Made by a program: the position numbers and the translations under genes
Assembly: GCA_017457345.1 (NCBI GenBank)
Contig: JAFTHR010000038.1
Location: 1-12,447, forward strand
DNA length: 12,447 bases
Direction of reading: 5' to 3'
DNA from: Clostridia bacterium
GTDB lineage: Bacteria; Bacillota; Clostridia; Christensenellales; Borkfalkiaceae
Shown: positions 7,310 to 12,447 of the stretch, piece after piece
Numbering within the stretch: the stretch's first letter is position 1
Layout of the letters: each line of letters begins with the position of its first letter
The notes under the pieces: generated by a model
The model's input: the letters and a program-made list of their open reading frames with translations, nothing else
Told to the model about the DNA's origin: nothing
Database searches by the model: none

Positions 7310-7651
7310 ATGAATTTAGCAGTAAGCAAGGAACTTATAATAAGCACGGTTTATAAGGTTTGTAAAGAAGAGGGAATTGAAGTCCGTCACGAATACTCAC
7401 CTAAAAGCGATTCGGTTTATTTTATGATGGACTACTGTGGCACGGGAACAACGTTTAGAATATCGGACCACCCACGTGTGCAGAAAGAAGGTCATTACGT
7501 GACAATTAAGACTTTGCTGATTAAGAAATCAACGGATAGAAAATTGATTGCTAAATTTGTTAGAAATAGAATTAGTGGCGTAAAGACCAAAAGCCTAATG
7601 GCTGCTTTTGATTCGATACGCTATCAAAATAACTGTGTAGCAACAGCGTGA
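7310..7651 (+). CDS. Small hypothetical protein, first gene of the operon
   Basis: The product is 113 residues, preceded by a perfect AAGGAGG site nine bases ahead of the ATG. I do not recognise a named family. The pattern DSVYFMMDYCGTGTTFRISDHPRVQKEGHYVTI (about residues 34-66) suggests a compact alpha/beta protein. Short proteins with an RISDH element of this type occur in phage and mobile-element neighbourhoods, but I cannot give a function. There is no signal peptide or membrane helix. The C-terminal half is basic (KKSTDRKLIAKFVRNR), which would suit nucleic-acid contact. It is the first gene after the two dyad-covered promoters and is followed 12 bases later by the WYL regulator, so the two are co-expressed. 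Confidence 0.75.
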   Translation: MNLAVSKELIISTVYKVCKEEGIEVRHEYSPKSDSVYFMMDYCGTGTTFRISDHPRVQKEGHYVTIKTLLIKKSTDRKLIAKFVRNRISGVKTKSLMAAFDSIRYQNNCVATA

Positions 7652-7663
7652 TAGGAGAGTAAA

Positions 7664-8656
7664 ATGAAACAAAAAAATGCTTACAAAATCAAGTTGATTA
7701 AAATTCTTGAAATCTTACGTCAAGACACAGACGAAGATAATTATATGAAGTCAACTGAACTTATAGCAAAACTGAAGGCTATGGGAATAGATTGCGATAG
7801 AAGAACCTTATACAATGATATACAGGTATTGAACGATTATGGCTATGAAGTTTTTTGTGAGCAACATCCTAGTAAGCCAAATGAGTACTGCATACCAGAC
7901 AAAGAGTTTTCAGTACCAGAACTACGAATACTAATGGATGCCGTAGAATCAGCAAGTTTTATTACAACAAAGAAAACAATGGAACTGGCTGATAAAATCG
8001 CAGCGCTTGGTGGTAGTCATAGGGCAGAACTATTAAAGAATGATAGCCGTTATTACAACACGACCAAGCACTCAAACGAGAGTATTTATTACAGTATAAA
8101 TGAAATCGTGTTGGCAATAGAACAGGACAAAAAAGTGTCGTTCTTATATTTTGATTATGATGCAAAGAAGAACCGAGTGTATAGAAAAGAAGGCAAACGC
8201 TACTACATAAACCCTTATTCGTTGGTAATCAACAATGACAACTACTACCTAGTAGGATACAATGACTACTACAATAAAATCGTCCACTACAGAGTTGACA
8301 GAATGGCAGAAGTACGAATAAGTCATTACGATAGAGTTGGCAAAGAGTTTATGGATGATTTTGATTTGAGTAGTCACCAAAAATCCGTTTTTGGCATGTA
8401 CACTGGTGAGGAATGCGAAGTAACGATAGAAACGACAACAGAACTTATTGACGTAATGATGGATAAGTTTGGAGAAGACACAAAATTTTTTGACAAAGGA
8501 GACGGCATAATTGAATTCAAGGCCGCAATACAATGTAGTCCACAATTCTTTGGGTGGTGCTTGTCATTTGGGGATAAATTAAAAATAAAAGCACCGATTG
8601 AGGTTGTTGACAAACTTAAAGAATATATAAATGGGATGGTAGAAAATTATGATTAA
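7664..8656 (+). CDS. WYL-domain transcriptional regulator (HTH-WYL-WCX)
   Basis: The product is 330 residues. Residues about 5-65 form a DeoR/HTH_11-type winged helix (KLIKILEILRQ, then the recognition segment CDRRTLYNDIQVLNDYGYEV). Residues about 145-220 are the WYL domain: KVSFLYFDYD, INPYSLVINNDNYYLVGYND and HYRVDRMAEVRIS, with YYLVGY in the place of the name-giving motif and the usual RVDRM. The C-terminal WCX extension follows (CEVTIETTTELIDVMMDKFGED to the end). The layout is that of PafBC, BrxR and CapW, which sense a nucleic-acid or nucleotide ligand; BrxR and CapW control BREX and CBASS operons by binding inverted repeats. AGGAGAG precedes the ATG. It probably autoregulates through dyads O1 and O2. 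The stop overlaps the next start by eight bases. Confidence 0.93.
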   Translation: MKQKNAYKIKLIKILEILRQDTDEDNYMKSTELIAKLKAMGIDCDRRTLYNDIQVLNDYGYEVFCEQHPSKPNEYCIPDKEFSVPELRILMDAVESASFITTKKTMELADKIAALGGSHRAELLKNDSRYYNTTKHSNESIYYSINEIVLAIEQDKKVSFLYFDYDAKKNRVYRKEGKRYYINPYSLVINNDNYYLVGYNDYYNKIVHYRVDRMAEVRISHYDRVGKEFMDDFDLSSHQKSVFGMYTGEECEVTIETTTELIDVMMDKFGEDTKFFDKGDGIIEFKAAIQCSPQFFGWCLSFGDKLKIKAPIEVVDKLKEYINGMVENYD

Positions 8657-9425
8657 AAAGGAAATCATAGAAGAAGTAATTGAAGAGATTGAAAAGAAGG
8701 AAAATGATAATCGAGTAGCAAAGCGTTTAGTGGAAGTCAAGTTCGATAATGGAATGGCACTTTCGTACCTTTCCGAAATTGAAGAAATTGAAGTAGGGGA
8801 CCTCGTAACAGTAGAAGGCAAGTTGGAAGACGAAATCGGAGTGGTCAAGACCGTGAAGAAATCGTTTAAGACTCCTAAGTTTGAAATGAAGTGGATAGAA
8901 AGAGTTTTAGATAGGGACGTAACAGGTAACTATTTCAAACTCGGTGAAGACATGGTATCCACATATTGTTCTTTGACCGCAGAAAAGTTTATAACAATGT
9001 TCGCTGGATTAAAGTACAAGGATAATAAAGCCGTAGGCGAAGATGAAATCGAATTAGACCTTGCAAACTTTGAAGACGATGAGATGTTTGACAACGAACT
9101 CGTAAAAATTCGTGGGAAGGAAATCTTCAAGGCGAATGGAGTAATGTTTATTTCGTTGCAAGATGGAATCGGTAAGGCTATTGTAAGAGGGAGTGAGTGG
9201 TATGAAATTGATTTCCGTTGCAAGAGCGGTCGCATAACATACATAGCATGTGATTGTCCGTACTTTGGAGAATGCAAGCATGAAGTAGCGTTTCTTTACA
9301 AGTTAAGAGATTTTTGGAAGAAGTTCAGCAAGCAATCAAATTCAGATAACTTCGTAATGTGCAGAAAAGAATATTTTAATGCGATACTTTCCAACGGAAA
9401 GGGAAAGGTGTCGATGAAATTATAA
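8649..9425 (+). CDS. SWIM zinc-finger protein with an N-terminal small-barrel segment
   Basis: The product is 258 residues. The C-terminal third carries a SWIM-type finger, C201-x-C203-x5-C209-x-H211 (CDCPYFGECKH), preceded by the usual strand pair YEIDFRCKSGRITYIA and followed by the helix EVAFLYKLRDFW. SWIM fingers bind DNA or proteins. Residues about 28-70 (VEVKFDNGMALSYLSEIEEIEVGDLVTVEGKLEDEIGVVKTV) resemble the small beta barrel of PriA and PSP1-type proteins, an inference from pattern only. The first 20 residues are a charged helix. The start overlaps the WYL gene stop by eight bases, so translation is coupled. No enzymatic domain is visible. Confidence 0.85.
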   Translation: MIKKEIIEEVIEEIEKKENDNRVAKRLVEVKFDNGMALSYLSEIEEIEVGDLVTVEGKLEDEIGVVKTVKKSFKTPKFEMKWIERVLDRDVTGNYFKLGEDMVSTYCSLTAEKFITMFAGLKYKDNKAVGEDEIELDLANFEDDEMFDNELVKIRGKEIFKANGVMFISLQDGIGKAIVRGSEWYEIDFRCKSGRITYIACDCPYFGECKHEVAFLYKLRDFWKKFSKQSNSDNFVMCRKEYFNAILSNGKGKVSMKL

Positions 9426-9430
9426 GGAGG
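9424..9430 (+). promoter_or_regulatory. Ribosome binding site that points to an ATA start
   Basis: AAGGAGG is a perfect site. Eight bases later, at 9439, the in-frame codon is ATA. No ATG or GTG exists at usable distance, and the first TTG (9448) is 17 bases away. Confidence 0.7.
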
Positions 9431-9438
9431 ATAAAACA

Positions 9439-9651
9439 ATAGAAATTTTGATAGCAGTATTAGAAGTATTTTGGGCAATGATATGTGCCATTGGTAATAT
9501 GATTTGGCAACTAATCCCCACGATACTAGAGTTGTTAAAGATAAGGGGATATTTCACACCCGCAGGGATAATTGCCTTACAAATAGGAGTCCCGACGATT
9601 TTGGTGAGCGTAGTGATATTCCTAATAAGAAAAGCAGTTTTCAGTAGGTGA
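9439..9651 (+). CDS. Small two-helix membrane protein, probable ATA start
   Basis: Read from ATA at 9439 the product is about 70 residues. Two hydrophobic stretches, LIAVLEVFWAMICAIGNMIW and FTPAGIIALQIGVPTILVSV, are separated by a short charged loop (LELLKIRG), and the protein ends in a basic tail (RKAVFSR). This is a small integral membrane protein with both termini probably on the same side. Small membrane proteins often serve as effectors or anchors in defence operons, but nothing in the sequence identifies this one. A perfect AAGGAGG stands eight bases ahead of ATA, whereas a TTG start at 9448 would leave a gap that is too long. The gene lies in the operon, four bases before the next start. 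Confidence 0.65.
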   Translation: MEILIAVLEVFWAMICAIGNMIWQLIPTILELLKIRGYFTPAGIIALQIGVPTILVSVVIFLIRKAVFSR

Positions 9652-9655
9652 AGAT

Positions 9656-9898
9656 ATGGATATAAAGGATATAATGGTTGAACAAAACTTCAATGCCGAG
9701 TGGGATACCGTAATAATAGATGCATTAAAAGAGGGAAGTATTTCACATGCCAAAGTCCAAAAGGTTTTGGGGAGTACCTATGCTAAAGCGGGAATGCTGA
9801 TAGACCTTGCAATTCAATACGGTTACTTTGACGATAAGCAGCAAGCAAGGATTGACGTAAAGGGCTATGAAAAAATGATTGAAAAAAGGACGAGGTGA
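9656..9898 (+). CDS. Free-standing FtsK-gamma-like winged-helix protein
   Basis: The product is 80 residues. Residues about 20-62 (VIIDALKEGSISHAKVQKVLGSTYAKAGMLIDLAIQYGYFDD) follow the FtsK/SpoIIIE gamma-domain pattern: a helix, a G-x-(I/V)-S turn, then (V/L)Q-x-x-L/F-x-x-x-Y-x-(R/K)A-x-x-(L/I)(I/V)D and a closing helix before G-Y. In FtsK this winged helix reads KOPS/SRS DNA signs at the end of a translocase. Here it stands alone with no motor, so it may guide another protein in the operon to DNA or act as a small regulator. AGGTGAAG precedes the ATG. It sits between the membrane protein and the DUF1835 gene. Confidence 0.78.
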   Translation: MDIKDIMVEQNFNAEWDTVIIDALKEGSISHAKVQKVLGSTYAKAGMLIDLAIQYGYFDDKQQARIDVKGYEKMIEKRTR

Positions 9899-9902
9899 AA
9901 TC

Positions 9903-10937
9903 ATGTTAAATGTTTGTTTTGGGGATAGTGAGTGCGGTGCATTAAAGCAAGCACTTAATGGAGAGCAGGTAACATTTAGTTATAGAGGGTTAGAACTCGG
10001 TAGGGTTTCTAATGAATATTTTGACGAAGCTAGGAAAGAGTGGATAGATGAGTTTTTTGACATTTGCTCAAAACGAGAAAGAGCAAAGATATGGAAAGAA
10101 GAACAATCGCGTGTTGCCCAAATAATAAAAACAGCCAAGAGAGAAAAAGAGCTTCGCATTTGGTATGCGAGTAGTCCATGTTCAACCTGCGGCTATTATA
10201 AGCTCGTTCATATGCTGCAAGAAATAGAATGCACGATATACGTTGTTGAAATGCCGAAACAACTTGGGTACAGGGATGAGAACTGTGACAAGTCCTGGGG
10301 TGAAGTTCACCCAGAAGACATGAAAAAGTGTCTTGCTTTACAACGAGAGTTAACGACAAAAGAGCGTGCTGAAATTGCTCAAAAATGGCAAAAACTTGCA
10401 GAAGAAAACGCAGAGTTGAGATTAAACGTAAATGGCATTTTGACTAGCGTCCCCGTTGATTATTTAGACGACGAAATCTTATCCTATGCACCCCAAGATA
10501 AAGACTTCAAATTAGGAAATTTAGTTGGAAGTGTAATTGGTAAATGCGTACATGCTATAAGCGATTCCTTTATATCGGCACGAATTGAAAGTATGGTTGA
10601 CGGTGGTATTTTTACTGTGATTGAAAGGCCAAAGAAATACCAAGACTATTATTCTAAAACAAAAATGCGTGTGTCAACGGAAGAGGATAAGCAAGAACTT
10701 CGAAGACGAGCACAATATGTAGTTGATTACTTGGAGAATTTGGGGATAGATGAATACGCAATCGGTGATGCAATATCCGATGAGAACCGAGAAAAGAGCT
10801 ACCAGATAATACAGAAATATCCCAAGATGAGTAAGAAACAAGCTCTTAAACGATTGCAACTTGAAGAATACGAACCAAACCCTTTGCCACCTGGAGAAAG
10901 GACATATACCGACGCTGACTTTAAGAAGAGAAAATAG
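9903..10937 (+). CDS. DUF1835/DUF3658-type protein
   Basis: The product is 344 residues from the ATG at 9903; GAGGTG (9892-9897) sits at the right distance. An upstream in-frame start at 9879 would overlap the preceding gene and has no site. The N-terminus MLNVCFGDSECGALKQAL matches the DUF1835 opening (a hydrophobic strand, then FGDS, G-x-L-K-x-x-L). A CSTCGYYKL segment follows near residue 90. The middle (about 185-245: LDDEILSYAPQDKDF, KLGNLVGSVIGKC, ISDSFISARIESMVDGGIFTV) fits DUF3658, in which a final winged-helix-like unit carries D-S-F-x-x-x-R-(I/L)-x-x-(L/M)-x-x-x-G. The C-terminal tail is charged. The biochemical role of DUF1835 proteins is not settled, and I claim none here. The next start follows eight bases after the stop. 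Confidence 0.82.
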   Translation: MLNVCFGDSECGALKQALNGEQVTFSYRGLELGRVSNEYFDEARKEWIDEFFDICSKRERAKIWKEEQSRVAQIIKTAKREKELRIWYASSPCSTCGYYKLVHMLQEIECTIYVVEMPKQLGYRDENCDKSWGEVHPEDMKKCLALQRELTTKERAEIAQKWQKLAEENAELRLNVNGILTSVPVDYLDDEILSYAPQDKDFKLGNLVGSVIGKCVHAISDSFISARIESMVDGGIFTVIERPKKYQDYYSKTKMRVSTEEDKQELRRRAQYVVDYLENLGIDEYAIGDAISDENREKSYQIIQKYPKMSKKQALKRLQLEEYEPNPLPPGERTYTDADFKKRK

Positions 10938-10945
10938 GAGAACTG

Positions 10946-11599
10946 ATGGGTGTAACAAAAACTGACTTTATGAGAGGGATGCAATGCCCCAAAATGCTGT
11001 GGCTAGACGCACATAAGAAGGAAGAACGTATAATTCCGCCAGAAGTTCAAGAACGCCTTGATAAAGGCAATGAATTTGGCGACGGGGCAATGGGAATGTT
11101 TGGTCCATACAAGGAAACAACCACACTAAAAGAAAACGGGTGGCTTGATTATGCGACCATGCTTGAAAAAACCAAAGCCTGGATAGAAGATGGTACAGAA
11201 GTAATTTGCGAAGCATCGTTCTCAAATTACGGCAACTATTGTGCTGTCGATATACTTCGAAAGGTAGAGGGTGGGTATGATATTTACGAAGTCAAAGATG
11301 CACCGCAAGTAGAAGAACAGTTCATTAAAGACGTAGGGTTTCAAAGATACCTTGCATTGCGCTGTGGGGTTAAAATAAACAGATGCTTTATTGTATATCA
11401 TGGTGAAGACGAAAACAATCCCTACGTCGCAGAAGAAGTAACGACCAAGGCAAAAGAATACTCACGCTGGGTGGATGAAAACATATGGCGATTGGCGAAA
11501 ATTAAGAAACAAGAAGATGAGCCGAATATACAACCAGGAGAGCAGTGCAACTGTCCGTATGAGTGTTGGTACGAAAAATACTGTAAAAAACCAAATTAG
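10946..11599 (+). CDS. Short Cas4/DUF2779-like iron-sulfur PD-(D/E)XK nuclease
   Basis: The product is 217 residues. The N-terminus KTDFMRGMQCPKMLWLDAHK and RLDKGNEFGDGAMGMFGPY is that of DUF2779-type, Cas4-related proteins. The nuclease core shows Asp102 in YCAVDIL, Glu115-Val-Lys117 in IYEVKDA, and Gln133-Arg-Tyr135 in GFQRYLALRCG, the D-ExK-QxxxY order of Cas4 and RecB-family nucleases. Cys14 plus Cys201, Cys207 and Cys213 (in QCNCPYECWYEKYC) are placed to hold a 4Fe-4S cluster; Cys203 is extra. Many DUF2779 proteins continue for hundreds of residues with the DUF2779 domain, and this one stops just after the cluster with no readable remnant downstream. It is therefore a naturally short, single-domain form. 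AGGAG precedes the ATG. It is the last gene of the operon. Confidence 0.88.
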   Translation: MGVTKTDFMRGMQCPKMLWLDAHKKEERIIPPEVQERLDKGNEFGDGAMGMFGPYKETTTLKENGWLDYATMLEKTKAWIEDGTEVICEASFSNYGNYCAVDILRKVEGGYDIYEVKDAPQVEEQFIKDVGFQRYLALRCGVKINRCFIVYHGEDENNPYVAEEVTTKAKEYSRWVDENIWRLAKIKKQEDEPNIQPGEQCNCPYECWYEKYCKKPN

Positions 11600-11605
11600 C
11601 ACCCT

Positions 11606-11634
11606 AAAAATTATGTGAGAACGCACACATTTTT
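11606..11634 (+). terminator. Possible terminator at the operon end
   Basis: ATGTG (11613-11617) pairs with CACAT (11626-11630), flanked by an A run before and a T run after. The stem is short, so this is a weak call, but it lies where the seven-gene operon ends and before a new promoter. Confidence 0.4.
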
Positions 11635-11655
11635 ACGAGAAGCCCTATAAAGGTA

Positions 11656-11684
11656 TTGATTTTTATTTCAGTATATGTTATAAT
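11656..11684 (+). promoter_or_regulatory. Promoter of the restriction-modification unit
   Basis: TTGATT (11656-11661) and TATAAT (11679-11684) are 17 bases apart. The palindrome CTTGCAAG (11693-11700) lies just after the expected start and abuts the ribosome binding site, a plausible operator for the XRE protein. Confidence 0.75.
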
Positions 11685-11711
11685 AAAAAAGTCTTGCAAG
11701 GGAGGTATGAT

Positions 11712-11933
11712 ATGGCAATAACTTATCGTAAACTATGGAAGTTATTAATAGACAGAAAGATAAAGAAAGGTGAATTACAAAAACTAGCCAATATAAGTGG
11801 CTCTTCAATTGCAAAACTAGGAAGAAACGAAAATGTAAACACCGACATTTTATTAAAAATATGTCAAGCACTAAACTGCAATATTTCTGAAATAATGGAA
11901 ATCGAGAAAGAAGAGGGTGATTCAAATGTTTGA
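11712..11933 (+). CDS. XRE-family helix-turn-helix regulator (likely control protein)
   Basis: The product is 73 residues from the ATG at 11712; AAGGGAGG lies six bases upstream. An upstream TTG start at 11694 has no site. Almost the whole protein is one lambda-repressor-type HTH domain: LWKLLIDRKIKKGELQKLANISGSSIAKLGRNENVNTDILLKICQALNCNISEIMEI, with the turn at ELQKLANISGSSIAKL. Its size and place, first in a unit that contains a cytosine methyltransferase, fit a restriction-modification control protein, which times methylase and nuclease expression. It has its own strong promoter. The stop overlaps the next start by eight bases. The control role is inferred from context. Confidence 0.88.
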   Translation: MAITYRKLWKLLIDRKIKKGELQKLANISGSSIAKLGRNENVNTDILLKICQALNCNISEIMEIEKEEGDSNV

Positions 11934-12198
11934 AGAGTGTAAAATGCCTAAAAAAGCAGAGATTAAAACGGCAATTATAGAATATTTATCTGGTGTAGAA
12001 AGTGCTACACCAAAAGAGATAAACGAGTATATCATCAAGAGATTTAACATTTCCCAAAAGGATTATTCTGCGTTAAACGACTACGAAAATACAACAATTT
12101 TTGCTTACAGAATGTGTTGGATTCGCACAGAATTAAGAAATGAAGGAAAGATTAGTAGTCCAAGAAAAGGAATATGGGTTTTGGTTGAAAAAGCATAA
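11926..12198 (+). CDS. Mrr_N-like winged-helix protein
   Basis: The product is 90 residues. The start ATG is chosen because GAGGG (11913-11917) lies eight bases ahead; a second in-frame ATG at 11944 is possible. The sequence is one winged-helix unit: AEIKTAIIEYLSGVESATPKEINEYIIKRFNIS, then FAYRMCWIRTELRNEGKISSPRKGIWVLVEKA. The W-x-x-x-x-L-x-x-x-G-x-(I/L) helix, an R-K/R-G-x-W wing and a final hydrophobic strand follow the Mrr N-terminal domain pattern. In Mrr-type restriction enzymes this domain precedes a nuclease; here it stands alone. It may recognise DNA as a separate subunit or help regulate the unit. It sits between the XRE gene and the methyltransferase, overlapping both. Confidence 0.8.
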   Translation: MFEECKMPKKAEIKTAIIEYLSGVESATPKEINEYIIKRFNISQKDYSALNDYENTTIFAYRMCWIRTELRNEGKISSPRKGIWVLVEKA

Positions 12199-12447
12199 TG
12201 AAAAAATTGATTGTAGAAAGAAAATATTTTGAAAACGTAACGGACCATCAAATGCAAGAGATGTTGGCTGATTTCAAACTGGACCAAAATGGGAATATCA
12301 TTCTCGAATATAATCCAAAAAGATATTCAGTTAATAGAGGAAAGCAATCTTTTGATACTGGAATAAAGGCAATTAGCATGTTTTCGGGTGCAGGTGGGTT
12401 GGATATAGGAACTCAACTAGCAGGAGTAAAGGTTATATCAAGTTTAG
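12198..12447 (+). CDS. C5-cytosine DNA methyltransferase, N-terminal part (cut by window end)
   Basis: The open frame starts at an ATG that shares one base with the preceding stop (TAATG) and runs to the window edge without a stop, giving 83 residues. Residues 59-71 read AISMFSGAGGLDIG (Met61 to Gly71), the motif I that binds S-adenosylmethionine in C5-cytosine methyltransferases (FxGxGG plus the following hydrophobic strand). The enzyme transfers a methyl group to carbon 5 of cytosine in a set DNA sequence. About 60 residues precede motif I, more than in many such enzymes (motif I is often within the first 20), so there is a small N-terminal extension of unknown use. The rest, including the PCQ catalytic motif and the target-recognition region, lies outside the window, as does any restriction endonuclease. 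Confidence 0.88.
   Translation, partial: MKKLIVERKYFENVTDHQMQEMLADFKLDQNGNIILEYNPKRYSVNRGKQSFDTGIKAISMFSGAGGLDIGTQLAGVKVISSL

Noticed and set aside
6204..12447. Search for CRISPR repeats near the Cas4-like gene.
   Set aside because: No regularly spaced direct repeats are present in the window, and no cas1 or cas2 gene is present.

Overview
The window joins two unlike regions. The left part (1 to about 6203) reads as ordinary chromosome of a Bacillota/Clostridia-like bacterium. It has an AddAB-type (not RecBCD) recombination nuclease, strong AGGAGG-type ribosome binding sites, TTGxxx-17-TATAAT promoters and a tRNA gene that encodes its own CCA. I cannot name a genus. The right part (about 6204 to the end) is visibly richer in A+T, has different codon use, and begins directly after the 3' end of a tRNA-Gln gene, a classic insertion point for integrative elements. 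It looks like an accessory or defence island. No integrase and no second attachment site are visible, so the far boundary lies outside the window.

Layout of the core region: 3' part of addB (1-1373); addA (1375-4838), which carries a one-base frameshift near 1668-1671; a strong hairpin that contains the ribosome binding site of the next gene (4878-4925); a single-pass membrane protein (4929-5429); a convergent, overlapping PRC-barrel-like gene (5426-5974, minus strand); and tRNA-Gln(CTG) with its promoter and terminator (6080-6242).

Layout of the island: a gene-free stretch (6204-6688) holding two terminators and then a promoter that would express a highly structured leader or small RNA (6488-6676) ending in a GNRA-capped terminator; a SLOG-fold gene (6689-7138) with its own terminator; and a tight seven-gene operon (7310-11599). 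The operon is preceded by two promoters, each overlapped by one copy of a 26-bp dyad, TAGGTGT-N12-ACACCTA. It encodes a small unknown protein, a WYL-domain regulator, a SWIM zinc-finger protein, a small membrane protein that seems to use an ATA start codon, a free-standing FtsK-gamma-like winged helix, a DUF1835/DUF3658 protein, and a short Cas4/DUF2779-like iron-sulfur nuclease. From 11656 a separate transcription unit starts: an XRE regulator, an Mrr_N-like winged helix, and the beginning of a C5-cytosine DNA methyltransferase cut by the window edge. This is the front of a restriction-modification locus.

As a working model, the WYL regulator, like the known BrxR/CapW/PafBC relatives, binds the paired dyads and controls the operon in response to a nucleic-acid or nucleotide signal. 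The operon then combines DNA-binding parts (SWIM, FtsK-gamma-like) with a nuclease and a membrane component. I know of no named system with this gene set, so it is the best candidate here for an undescribed defence or DNA-processing system. Its function is inferred only from domains and context.
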